Positions 10,861 to 21,654 of a stretch of 64,000 nt of DNA are shown piece after piece (within the stretch, counting starts at the first letter, position 1; the number at the start of each line of letters is the position of its first letter). The stretch is from Dryococelus australis (Eukaryota; Arthropoda; Insecta; Phasmatodea; Phasmatidae). Location of the stretch: positions 110,103,800 to 110,167,799 of the forward strand of contig CM056993.1 in assembly GCA_029891345.1 (NCBI GenBank). The letters are read 5' to 3'. The translations under genes were made by a program, and so were the position numbers. Under the pieces are notes generated by a model that saw only the letters and a program-made list of their open reading frames with translations, was not told where the DNA came from and did not search any database.

Positions 10861-11310
10861 GTAAACTGCATGAGGATCCATTCCTTTTTACATCAGAATG
10901 TGAACGAGAGTTCAGGATGCACAGTATACCAGATAAACAATGGGTAGCTAAAAAAAGCCAAACTGAAGGGCAAAGCCCTCGGCTGGTGGAACCAATACTG
11001 AGAATTTGTGTCCGACTGGAAGCAGCTCAATAGCAGAATCACTCAACACTTTACAGGCGAGGAAGTTGTAGCCTGTCTCATAACAGAATCCTGTAGCAGC
11101 ATGCAAATGCCAGACGAGGAGGTAGAAATTTTTGTTCGAAGAAAGGTGCAGATGAACTGCAAGATTTTCCTCGATGGAGATATGGCATATAACCTGTCTG
11201 CTTCTGCCCCGTCTGAGAAATATCCTGTTACTTCTGAAACCACACGCACTGGGCGAGCTAGTAAAACGTGCCTGGGAAGTAGAAAATAATTTCCAAGTGC
11301 AGGTGCTCCT
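10800..11310 (+). pseudogene. Ty3/gypsy-2 gag capsid
   Basis: Capsid-like Gag segment that would form the cytoplasmic particle. In one frame L-P-E-F-A-G-K-L-H-E-D-P-F-L-F (about 10848-10893) then E-C-E-R-E-F-R; after a frameshift near 10955, W-W-N-Q-Y-x-E-F-V-S-D-W-K-Q-L-N-S-R-I (about 10990-11035) and E-E-V-V-A-C-L-I-T-E, Q-M-P-D-E-E-V-E-I-F-V-R-R-K (about 11105-11150). The W-W and E-x-x-x-F-x-R-R pattern matches Ty3/gypsy capsids and recurs in the 40.1 kb element. At least two frameshifts make it non-functional. Confidence 0.75.
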
Positions 11311-11626
11311 AGATCAGCCTAAGACCACAAAAGCAGTGGAAGCCAATAAACCTTTTGAACACTGTAGTAAGTCACCACCGCCTGCACCTCCAGCTCCACG
11401 CCTGCCCAACTGTTGGTACTGTCCCGGGTACCATTACAACAGGGATAGCATGCAACGGCCCGCACAGAGGCCAAAGCGAATGGAAGAAGGGGGCACAAGC
11501 CGTGTGTCACGACCCACCACTGCCGAGTTGAATCAGACGAGTGCACCACTGAAGGGAAACGCAATCGCCTACGGTTCAAAAGGGGTGACACCATTGGCTA
11601 AAAGGGGCAAACCGTCAAAATCCTAG
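11310..11626 (+). pseudogene. Ty3/gypsy-2 gag zinc knuckle region
   Basis: Continuation of Gag in an open frame of 150 codons from 11174: L-G-E-L-V-K-R-A-W-E-V-E-N-N-F, a proline-rich linker, then the knuckle C-W-Y-C-P-G-Y-H-Y-N-R-D-S at about 11413-11451. The last position is serine where the family has cysteine, so the fourth zinc ligand is lost. The same CPGYH core is seen in gypsy-1 at about 135-165. The frame stops at 11626, before the protease. Confidence 0.75.
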
Positions 11627-11639
11627 ACAAGGAAACTGA

Positions 11640-11990
11640 AATAACTGAGGTCCCACACATTGAAGTACAAGTCAATGGAAGAAACGTGCAGGCACTGCTT
11701 GACTCAGTGGTATCTGGAAATTTCGTCCGATAGGACATTCTCAGCACAGACCAGTTAGCGACTTCAGACCAAAACCGTAAGAATTGTGAAGCTTGGGTGC
11801 ACTCTCCATGTTGACGGCCACACCACACTTAACGTTGAACTTCAGAAACTGAAGAGGCAAGCGGGGTTTGTTGTGTCGCCAGACATCCGGGAATAACTGA
11901 TACTAGGCCACCCTTGGCTTCAACAGCAGAATGCATGATTGACCATGGGCAAAGGAAAGTATATCTGGGTGACAACTGCCGAATCACCAT
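11640..11990 (+). pseudogene. Ty3/gypsy-2 aspartic protease (dead)
   Basis: Protease segment. I-E-V-Q-V-N-G-R-N-V-Q-A-L-L-D-S-V-V-S-G-N-F-V-R occurs at about 11660-11731 with the active-site triplet at 11701-11709 reading D-S-V; the family requires D-[S/T]-G, so the glycine is replaced. A stop follows within 10 codons. Downstream C-M-I-D-H-G-Q-R-K-V-Y-L-G-D (about 11930-11970) matches the post-protease spacer also present in gypsy-1 (M-D-H-G-Q-R-N-V-Y-L-G-H at about 652-690). Confidence 0.75.
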
Positions 11991-12213
11991 GCCCTGGGAA
12001 CAGCGTCCTGACCAACAGAAGCCACCGGTGCTCTGCAAAGGGGAGGTTAACCATGAGCTAACGGACACGCAGTTCCAACGATTGAAAGAGGTTCTCAACA
12101 AGCACCCCGGAGCCTTCAGAACTTGGGAGAACACTGCAGCAGTCTCGCACAATTCAACACGAGATATTGTTGAACACCACATCGCCAATATCCATTTAAG
12201 GTTTCAGCCAGGC

Positions 12214-12975
12214 GGCATCGCCTAATAATGGACCAGCTAAAGGACATGAAATGCCAGGGGATTGTTGAACCATCAAACTCGCCATATAACTCTCACGTAG
12301 TTCTCAATCCCCAAAAAGGATGGACTGTTGATGTTCTGCGTAAATTACAAGGCCTTGAATCATGCCACGTTACCGATCCTGCCTCCTGTTCTCGACCTAT
12401 CACACACGCTATGTGATATCGGCGAGGCCAAGATTTTCAGCGCCCTGGACATGCAGTCCAGTTATTGGCAAATCGCAGTACATCCAGGCAATCGCCCGTA
12501 CATGGCTTTTTACCTCACCAGAAGGCGAGACACTTCAATTCAGGGTCATGCCCTTTGGCCTTAAGAATGCTACCCCAGCCACTTTTCAATTACTTATGTC
12601 TGCCGAAGTATTGAATGGCTACCTTGGACAGTTCTGTTTCGCATATTTAGACAACGTGATGGTGTACTCTAAGTCATGGGAAGAGCATTTGACACATTTG
12701 CAACAAGTACTAGAACAACTGGAACTCCACGGACTCACCTCCAAGCTTTCAAAGAGCCAATTTGGCAAAAGCTCTATTGAGTACGTGGGCCATGTCGTGT
12801 CTACCGAAGGCAACTTCCCACAAGGCCGCTCAATTAGGGCAATACAAGAACCCGAAGAACCTCGCACAAAAAAACATTTTCAAAGATTTCTAGGCCTGTG
12901 CAACTGGCTCCGGGACTCCATGCCCAACATTGCAGACTTAATTGCACCGTTTCACCCAGTAAGTACCACTGAGTT
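12214..12975 (+). pseudogene. Ty3/gypsy-2 reverse transcriptase, YLDN active site, 3' truncated
   Basis: Reverse transcriptase, largely open from 12362 for 231 codons. Blocks: S-N-S-P-Y-N-S-H-V-V (about 12275-12305), F-C-V-N-Y-K-A-L-N (12330-12357), A-L-D-M-Q-S-S-Y-W-Q-I-A-V-H (about 12443-12485), M-P-F-G-L-K-N-A-T-P-A-T-F-Q (12548-12590), the catalytic box at 12644-12655 and H-V-V-S-T-E-G-N (about 12790-12815). The box is Y-L-D-N instead of Y-x-D-D, so polymerase activity should be lost. Similarity ends after D-L-I-A-P-F at about 12960; RNase H, integrase and 3' LTR are missing. Confidence 0.88.
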
Positions 12976-13089
12976 CATGCACCACTATAATTTTGTACAG
13001 GTGAAATTGCAGATCTTTATGCAAAATTCTTCACACAGGCTTGTTGGACATGCCTAAAGCGTTGGTATGTTTCTGTGCTGACCGTCTAG

Positions 13090-13194
13090 GTGACTGAACA
13101 AGTGAGTCCCTCGCAGCTTGGATGTTTTGAGGTGTCCATGCTGTCCTCGGACAGCATGGAGACTTACTCTTTGATGTCGAATCCATCTGTCTAA
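13090..13194 (+). CDS. Candidate host terminal exon, 34 codons
   Basis: After the end of gypsy-2 a pyrimidine-leaning run ends in CGTCTAG at 13089. From 13090 the frame V-T-E-Q-V-S-P-S-Q-L-G-C ends in S-N-P-S-V and TAA at 13192-13194. The block has higher GC and an even codon pattern compared with the AT-rich DNA on its 3' side, which would then be 3' UTR. I do not recognise the peptide. The upstream exon is unknown. It may be a chance open frame. Confidence 0.3.
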   Translation: MTEQVSPSQLGCFEVSMLSSDSMETYSLMSNPSV

Positions 13195-16100
13195 ATGTTG
13201 CAACCTACTTATGAATTGTTTTCTGATGTGGAACAAACACAATTAGAAGGAATATTGAAGTGCATTTGGAAGGCGTTTTGAGTAGCAATGTTGGATTCAT
13301 TGTTTTTAAAGAATATTTTGGCGGCATACGCTTCTATGTTATTTGGGAAGGTAGATTATTGTTTCATGTGTTGTATACCATTTGTACTACAATGTCCAGT
13401 GTTCTTAGATTTTCACAAACGTACCAATGTATTTACATCATCACTAAGTGTAATTACTTCTTGTGTCTGTTAAAATTAATTAATTAGTATATGTTTTCAG
13501 AAGATATAATGATTAAAACATGTTAAATTAAAATACTAAAGTGAAAACACCACTTTTCAGGTTTCAAAAGAACTACTTTCTAACATTTAATAATAACTAA
13601 ACTTTTCTGTCCCTAGTTATGAGTTGTTCAATTTGTGTAGCTGTACTCGTCCTCAATTTTAGGAATTATATAAATGTAGTTACACTAAAACACTTCTGAT
13701 ACAAGCAGAATTATTGTAACACTCACATTGTAAATACATTGGAATCAGTTTTTTTTAGTAACTTTATCATGTTTGTGTGTTCACAGTGGCTGTGTGTTCT
13801 CTGTGTTGTTCCCACTCTTTATCATCAGTGGGAACGAAGCTGATCCTGTAACTGGAGCTTGGTAAGATTCACACCAGTCTTTGCTAGTTTTAAAGTAAAT
13901 TTCAATAGTATATGGAGAAGGTTAAAAAGACAGGTTTATACATTATACTGCCTGACATAGTTGAAGTCTTAAGCATCAAATGGATATCAATGAGATGCTC
14001 TGTTGTTTACCATCTACACATGAACATCGACATCACTACTGCCAGACATCATATTGTCTGCCTACTAAGTGTTAGTTTGGAATTATATTTCATTTTCAGA
14101 TGTCGCATTTCTGTCAGTTCCTTTAAATAATGGCTACAATTTTTTCATTTCCATGGTGTTATAAAAAATGCATGCTTTGAAGTTTGATTTGTTTAATGAG
14201 TTTCATAAATATAAAATTTTGCAAAACCAAAAGTGTTATATACTCATTTTATTTGCTGTAGATACTAGTATTTTGTAAGTAGAAAGTATTTTCACAGAAA
14301 AGCAACATGCAGAGTTGTTCTGATGTTTGTATTGTAGTATGAAAGTTGGTTAATTTTTTTTTTTCATTCCAGGCTTATTGTTAGTGCGGGTATCAGCAGA
14401 TATTTTGGTATTGGTGTTATATAGTATGATCATAGTTTATCAGACTTGGCATAAATTAAGTAGAAAACTTATGTTTATAATGTGTACATAGCAACTGCTT
14501 TTATTGCAATCATTAAATATACATTTTTGGATTAGCATGGATTCAACATGACTTTGTGTGTTCTGTTTAAGCCGCACGTAGTAGTAGTATGTGTGTGTGC
14601 GTTTGTGTGTGTCTCCCCCCCCCCCCTCCCCATCGTACCATTACGGCCTACTCCCAATATTTTCCCCTGTTATTTTTAACTGTAAAAATGAGATATGTAT
14701 GCATCGCGGCTACCTAAATATATCGCTAAATACAGGAATGGCATTGGGTTTGTAATAAAACATAGATTTTATTATTCCCTAATTTTACGTGTAAAACATG
14801 TAACAATAACTATGTTCCCCTTTTCTACACTTTATTACTGTGTGATTCGTTGTCACAAGAATTACTTATCCTAACCTAGAATTATTTCGTACACTAACAT
14901 ACCTGGACCTGCATTTCTGTATTATTTGTATATTATGATGTTGACAAAAAAACTCTCATATAGTATGTAAAACATGATAGTGCAAGGATGTGCAAGCATG
15001 TGTGTTAACTCTGTATCTTATTACTAGAGATAACTTAGGTAACGTATATTATAATAACAATTTGGTCATTCAAGTAGTGTTTTGCCCAACATTTGTACTA
15101 TTCCTTTTATTTGCATAGATTACTAGTTTATATTTGTGAACTTTATATATGACATATCAAATATATAAGAAAGTAATATTTGTCTCATAGAAAAATATAT
15201 TTATCATTTTTAAATTGACATTCATTACTTATATTAACTGGCTCATTTGACATTTACTGAACTTTGATTGAATAAAAATTAAGTTATATAGTATATATTA
15301 AAACTTTTACACAATTAACTCATTCTTAGTTTTCAAATGAGGGTAGTTCTTATAATTTATCCTTACTGCTGCAAAATGTGTTTGCCTATAATTGAATATT
15401 AGTGGCAATCTGTTTGTTCCTGTTCGTAGTCATGATCATGTTCATGTTTGGCCCAGCCAGGGTGTGTGTGTGTGTGCATTTATGTGCGTTAAATAATTAG
15501 TTGCCTATTAACATGTAACCTAATTGTGCGCTGCCCACTTTGGAGTGTCGCTGATAAGCGCGCCTTATATCACTATGGCTTGCCTCTTCCGGAGCACTTA
15601 ATCTAGATGCCCTGGTATAGTGTCATACTGTCATTGTCTTCGTGACCTTCAATCATCTAGTTACTCGACCTGTAACACATTCGCTGTGGATTAGCACTCG
15701 GACATAACACTGTATGATATTTCATGTACCATTAATGAAATTTAATTATTGTATTTTTTATTTATTAATTCATATAAGTTAATTTAAATGTATTTTAAAT
15801 AAAATTCATGATCAGGCTATCAAGCTAACTTTAATTATAGGTGGCCTATATGTACGAATCAATATAATTGTTGCATTAGTTGCCCTATTTTTCTTTCTTT
15901 TTGACCATTAATTTATATTAGAATTTTCGTAGACAGTAATAGAGTCCTAACATTTGAATCCCTATTCCCAATTGGTTTAGTGGGAATCTCAAACACCTTC
16001 AAATGTGTTACCTTCTGTAAGGAATAATTTCGTTTAGCATATAACGTCAGTTTATTTTATCCTCTAAGCACAATATAGTATATTTCTTGTTGAAATCTCG

Positions 16101-16210
16101 TATAAAATACTGCTGTATTGAATTCACACATCTACTGCTGCTTCACAATTAAATTTATTAGAGCTTTATAGTTATTAACTCTTGTAAGTTCTCAAAATTT
16201 TCTCATTTGT
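13195..16210. other. AT-rich DNA, possible 3' UTR then intergenic
   Basis: Very AT-rich with no transposon protein or long open frame. If 13090-13194 is a real exon, the first kilobase could be its 3' UTR. A short segment with an acceptor-like pyrimidine run (TTTATCATCAG ending 13829) followed by G-N-E-A-D-P-V-T-G-A-W and a donor-like GGTAAG at 13861 is noted but too short to call. A 12-base poly-C (14615-14626) follows a GT run. Confidence 0.4.
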
Positions 16211-16214
16211 AATA

Positions 16215-16480
16215 CAATATCATTGTGTACAATCGGATCGCGCATTTGAGTGCATGTTTGGAAAACAAGGATGCACGGTTAAAACACGCCGTGTTGACAC
16301 TTTCCACCGGCCGATCGCCTTGCGCGACGCAGCCTTGCAACGCTCCGTGGGAAGGGGGGGTGGAATTTGTCGGGTTGGGACAGAAATGAGGTCTAGCACT
16401 TGGCGCATCCTTGGATGGCTCGTGTCGGCTCCTCGCTTCACAATTTGCTGCTTGACATTTTTACAGTGTGTACATTATAC
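16215..16480. other. GC- and CpG-rich island in AT-rich DNA, unrecognised
   Basis: About 260 bp with clearly higher GC and several CpG (CGGCCGATCGC, GCGCGACGC) than either flank. Both strands are open for over 70 codons, so the frame gives no orientation. It could be a first exon/promoter or an old repeat fragment. No protein family was recognised. Confidence 0.3.
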
Positions 16481-17760
16481 AAAACTGACTTAATTTTCAC
16501 ATAGTTATATATAACTATTTATGTAAATAATAACACTTCTCTACATATTCTTGTTTGATTGCGACAAGCTTTGCGTGAAATTATATTTAGTGAGTTTAAG
16601 CATTAAATTTGGATTATATTATCTCTGTTATGTTATGCTGATTTTTTGTGACTTGCCTAAAATTTTTCCTTTTGTTTGGAAACTTGTTATTATTTTCTAG
16701 GCAGTTTCCTAATTTATGTAAAAATTATTTTTTTTATCAGACTTTAACTTATATTATTTTCTTTAGAACAATCTAATTTATGCACTTTCCTGCAAAATAT
16801 TCTTACTGAAGGAACTGAAAATGTTCCATTGTTAGATTTTCACACATTTAACTTTGATACTTCATTAAAGGGAAATTGCAGCAGTTCACATTTGCACACA
16901 CGCATAGATGTATATTTTTTTATTTGCACTTTAAAATTAATGCTCTTTATGCAGACTTGTATGCACAATCACGTTTCAATTTCGTATGATTCCTAATTAT
17001 AGTCTTTTCAATTTTATACTTGTCTAGGACCTATGTATTTACTTTATTGAACTAACTTAATATTTATATTTTATATGGAATTGACTTCAGTTTTCTTAAA
17101 GACTTAATGATCCCTTAATTACAAATACTATTTAGTATTATAACACAGTATCTATATTATATAATCCATTTCTGGGTGGTTTTTCACTCTTTGGTGACCC
17201 TGTCGTGATATATTACCCTTTTGGATATTATCGCGGCATATACTAGTCGCCACGAGCCGCGTCTGCACTGCTCGTGTGACATAGTGTGGTTTCTTTTTCC
17301 CATATTTCCATTTTCTTCTCTGTAAAATATCCTTCCTTTATTAAGCCCTGAAACTGCTAAACTTAGCAAGAACATTGCTACATTGCAGCTCACGTAACTC
17401 TGTCACCTGCCCGCTCCTGAAGTTCACCTAATGTGTTAGAATTATGTGGCAGTAGTAATCACTCTTAATTGCTAATGAAACCTTGTTTCATTACTTATAC
17501 ACAGTAATTATTCTCGTGTGGGAGGGAGTGGTATCCAAATCTAGTGGGGGAGGTGGTTCTTACTTATCCCTCGCAATAGTGGGGGTTTTTTTTTTCCACA
17601 CTTAAAATTTATTAAACTTTTTAATGTAACAGTGGGAAATTTGCAAAAGCTACTAATGCTTTTGGTGGAGCTTCGCTTGCAAAGAGGGTGGGAAAACCCT
17701 AGCCTCCACCATTTGCTATGACTCGTCCTTCCAGAAGGGAAAGGTCATGCACTTGAGAGG
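16481..17760. other. AT-rich DNA, no gene seen
   Basis: No sustained frame. The section 17160-17400 and 17510-17760 rises in GC and may be retroelement-derived; a purine run ending GAGAGGGGGA at about 17755-17765 resembles an LTR polypurine tract but no pol gene precedes it. Confidence 0.4.
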
Positions 17761-17980
17761 GGGATAATTGTAATCGGAGGTAAAGCTTTAAATTAAAGGC
17801 AACGTTGTGTGTAATGTCTTTTTATAAAACCACACACTAAGTACAATTGACACAACTCGTACAGTGTTTACTGTACTTTAAAATCGGGGGAGATGATTGA
17901 CGTAATTAACTTGATCTTTATCAGCCACTATATCAATATCTAATAAAGTCTCTGCTGTAACTCACTGGAACGATATCACC

Positions 17981-18493
17981 TTGTTAATGATGCCGAAGGC
18001 TGCTTGCAGACGTCTTGAAATCTGCGGCAATGGGACGCCCTCTTGCGGTCCGTATTCAGGTGACAGCTGTCTGGCGGCAGGTCAGCGACAGGCCCTGCAT
18101 CAGTCCTCCGCGCACGCTAAATACACGGTGCCGGATTGTTACGAATCTCTTGTTTTACTAACAGTTCGCTGCTTGTGTCCTCGCCTCGAATACCGTCAAG
18201 TTTGGGGTGATTTCCAGCCAAGCGCAGGAAGCAGCTTGGTAGATCACAGCAATACGCAGCATGAATATGCCAATTATGTTCCTCACCTCCAGCAGCTCGC
18301 TCTACCACTTCTTGTGGTAAAGCTCTCTACTGCCCTCAGAGTCCTAGCAACCTTCCAGAAGACCATCCAGACGCTCTTCAACATTGCTCCAGCAGTCCTC
18401 GAAGAGACAGTCACTCTTCTAGCCTTACCTGCTGGTAATGGTAACAGCACTACCCCTTTTGGCAGTGTAAGTACCACCACTAACTTCTGGTAG
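17981..18493 (+). other. Open frame of 170 codons, unrecognised
   Basis: A GC-richer block in AT-rich surroundings, open for 170 codons with cysteines near its start and a hydrophobic, T/A-rich second half (L-P-L-L-V-V-K-L, T-V-T-L-L-A-L-P-A). Parts of the opposite strand are also open, weakening a coding claim. The preceding purine run and composition would also fit an LTR. No motif allows a name. Confidence 0.25.
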
Positions 18494-18494
18494 T

Positions 18495-19195
18495 GGCCCT
18501 CAGTAGTCCTTTCTGGACAACTGTTAGAATTAATTAGGGTCAGTTATTTTCATAGCTATCTAGCCGGATCCTCTTATTCAGTTTAGGACCAGGTCTCCTT
18601 CATCTGGATACACATATTCTAACTTCCATTCAGCACCAGTTACTAGTAGGCATGGCTTCCCTCATGCCCCACTTTGTCAGTTTCCAGTCAGCGAGAACAC
18701 AAGATACACCTTTGAAGAGTACACGTGAGTCAGGATTGCAACTTAACACCAGCAATGGGCGCAATCTTTCTTTTTCGCCATATTTTGGACACTTAAATCT
18801 ACTAAATTATTTCCTCTGGTGTGAGAGTTGATTCATTTAGGGCGCTGGGAGTGTGTTTATTTTCTCTCCCACCTTCGTAAATAACCTTGCTATTAATTTT
18901 TTTTTCATATCCAAACTAATCAATAAAGTGATTCTCATCTCGTTCCTGCTTGTTTGCTGTGAAGTATTTTTTTCTTGTTGATGTTGTAATTGAATTGCAT
19001 TATTTTCTATGCTGCTGTTGTAACTGACGTGTAAAGTATAATTAAATCCATTTGAACTATATTTCCGACTCATCTGATTATAATTATTTTGCACCTTTAT
19101 AAACTTGAGTCTCTGTGTTCATACCTGACTGAGTTAGGCAAGCTAATATTCGACTGTGTCAAAAACTGGCATATCTCATAACATTACAATGTATG
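18495..19195. other. No gene seen
   Basis: Mixed-composition DNA without a recognisable element or frame; possibly the continuation of the unrecognised block before it. Confidence 0.4.
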
Positions 19196-19204
19196 GCCCA
19201 TGAC

Positions 19205-20262
19205 TTAGATGGGTGAAGCAAGTATATAATGCAACAGACAAGCTGGCTGTACACAGTACGCTTCCTGTAGTCATGGATAAAGGAAGCGATTTAACCGAGT
19301 TGCAAAAAGGGATGACCATCAGCTTTTGGGCTGGGGCAGGGGGGCAGTATTTTGGAAACAGCAACATTTGTGAACTGTTCACGTGCCTCTGTGGTAAAGG
19401 TGTGTCGTGAGTGAACGAATGTTACCATTGGGAATAACCATTGTGAAAACTGCAGAGCTCCACACGCCATTGATATCCGAGGTGAACGTCGACTACGACG
19501 GTGCGTGAAGACCAACCAGCAGGCTACAGTGGAACAGCTCAGCATCCAAATGAACCAAGGGGCATCCAGACATTTGTCTACTGCAATAGTTCAGCGAACC
19601 CTTCTGTGAATGGGCTCTGAAGTAGACGGAGGATGATTTCACCCATGCTAACACAGGTGCATCAACAAAAACGACTGGAATTTGCTCAACAGCATGGTGA
19701 CTGGACCGCTGCTGATTGGCGATGGGTAGCCTTCTTCAATGAATCATGGTTTCAGCTGTATAAAATGGATGGACATTAGCATGTCCGGTGAGAAACGTCT
19801 GAGAAACTACACCCTGCATCCATTGCTGGAGGATCACAAAATTGTGGGGGCAGTGTTATGGTCTGGGGAATGTTCTCGTGGTATTCTCTACATCCCATCA
19901 TCCATGTGGAAGGCACTTTTGATCAATTTGGTTATGAATCCATCCTCAGTGATCATGTCCACCCATATATGATGATTGTCTTTCCTCTGGAGGATGGATT
20001 CTTCCAGCATGATAATGCATGTTGCCACACGGCTAGAAGTGTTCGCGTGGGTAGCTGGAAGAGCACATCAAATCAAGACTTCAAAGTTCTACCTTCCAGC
20101 TCCAATCTCAATCTAATTGAACATCTGTGGAGCCACCTCAATTGTCGTGTTCGCCTTCTGTCTCTTCCACTGTGCACCATTCAACAGTTGTGGGATGCAC
20201 TGCAGACAGCATGGGTCCAGATGCCCATGGTGACCTGTGGATACTAGTAGGTGGTCGTAATA
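19205..20262 (+). pseudogene. Tc1-1 transposase relic
   Basis: Tc1/mariner-family transposase, which would cut and paste the element at TA sites. The N-terminal helix-turn-helix reads D-L-T-E-L-Q-K-G-M-T-I-S-F at about 19288-19327. The first catalytic motif is F-N-E-S-W at 19735-19749, where the family has [S]-D-E-S: aspartate to asparagine at 19738-19740. The second, H-D-N-A, keeps D at 20011-20013 and the third, L-I-E-H-L-W, keeps E at 20119-20121. Between them S-V-R-V and L-P-S-S are clear. Several frameshifts and stops occur between 19390 and 19860. Its end I-Q-Q-L-W-D-A-L-Q is near 20205. TIRs were not located. Confidence 0.85.
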
Positions 20263-20264
20263 AT

Positions 20265-20340
20265 GTGATTCAATTTTGTGTGTGTGTGTGCATGTATGTG
20301 CATGCAGTGTGTACACACACACACCTTCAGGTGCACACAT
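20265..20340. repeat. GT/CA microsatellite patch
   Basis: Imperfect TG repeats, then ACACACAC within 60 bp, making a short dinucleotide inverted pair directly after the Tc1-1 relic. Confidence 0.7.
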
Positions 20341-20499
20341 ACATTTATTTAAATGTTCACATAATTTTTTGCTTTTCTCTTTTCCCTTGTTTTTTACATT
20401 CAACTTTTAAAATTTATTTATATATGGTTTAGTCATATCCGTATGTAATAATAGGTCCACATCCAATGTAAGATAAGGTGACCATATCTTAACTGTGCC

Positions 20500-21520
20500 C
20501 TAAAGCCATTAATAAATAGATGTCGGCTACCAGTCTACAAGTACATAGCAAGCAGTGCATGCTCTGTGGTCGGGTGGTCACTAGGTGCCAGCTGTATTGA
20601 TAGGGAGGGTGTACACGATATTGTGATGCTGGAGGGAGGGTACAACAGTCACCTTCCATTCTCTTCACCTTGGCAAGATCGCTTGATCCTGTTGCACAGT
20701 TTTTTTCACAGTGAAGGAATTGTAACTGCATTATGACATCTACCTTTCACCAACCTTACATCACATTTTTTTATGTAGTTATTTTATTTATAAAATAATG
20801 AAAACCACAAGATGATTTACAGGCAAAAATTTTCTTTGCTGGTGCACTACATGAACATTCATTAACACCCAAAAATTCATTGGAATCGAGAATTTTCATT
20901 TCATTACGAATTTCCGTAACCAAATTTCTTATCGAAATGAAAATGAAAGTTTCCATTTTTCGTTTTCATTTTGGTATACAGAATATTTGCACAACCCTGG
21001 TTGTTAGTTGTGTGAATACAGAATAATGTAATTATGAGCATATGCATTTCAAAATTTCAATTTTTAAGTTTGTGAACTTGTAATAATACATCTTTGGCAA
21101 GTGACATGGGGCCTACTCGTACAAAATAAGCTAATTGCATGTTTGTAACAGGCTCTAGTGTGAAGTCAATACCTTGTGTCGTGAGAAGTATTAATGGGTT
21201 GAGTCTAATTTTGTCCCTGCTTGCTTGGTATGTTGCAGTGTAATTTCATTCAACTTCACTGATAGCATATTTCTTCTGTCAGTGGATGAAAAATATGGTA
21301 TTGGTAGATTTCGGTTCTGAAAATAGGTCAAGGAAAGTAGTAAGATTCTGCCTGGAAAACGGGGAAAAGTCAGGGAATTCCATAATTGAATTTCAGTGGA
21401 CATCCTGTTTTTCTTGGAAGACGTCAAAATATTAAAATAAATTAATAATTCACTAAAACATCATCATGATGTTATTTTCTCTCTAGAAATCACTGAACAC
21501 TGATGCAATTTTGAGTTTTT
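20500..21520. repeat. Dispersed repeat, copy 1 (partner at 51.1-51.7 kb)
   Basis: Segments 20560-20760 (GTGCCAGCTGTATTGATAGG, then GGGAGGGTGTACAC, TCACCTTGGCAAG, GACATCTACCT) and 21420-21510 (CAAAATATTAAAATAAATTA, CTCTAGAAATCACTGAACAC) recur in the same order at 51175-51385 and 51600-51665. The spacing is 860 bp here but about 420 bp there, so one copy has an internal deletion or insertion. No protein is encoded. It is probably a non-autonomous DNA element. Confidence 0.7.
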
Positions 21521-21646
21521 GGGGTTCAAAGTTAAGTAAAGCTAAAGTCATGAAAAACTAACCCAATTTTTTGTTTATAGGGGTTGAGGGTGGGTCAAAA
21601 TTGGTCCAAATTCACATAACAACCCTTTTCTCGGGAACTCTGAAAG

Positions 21647-21654
21647 GTCATGGT
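21647..21654. repeat. hAT-2 target-site duplication, left copy
   Basis: GTCATGGT, identical to 22804-22811 on the far side of the hAT-2 relic. Confidence 0.85.

Noticed and set aside
13829-13861. 33-base microexon (G-N-E-A-D-P-V-T-G-A-W)
   Set aside because: Good-looking splice sites, but too short to support without transcript data.
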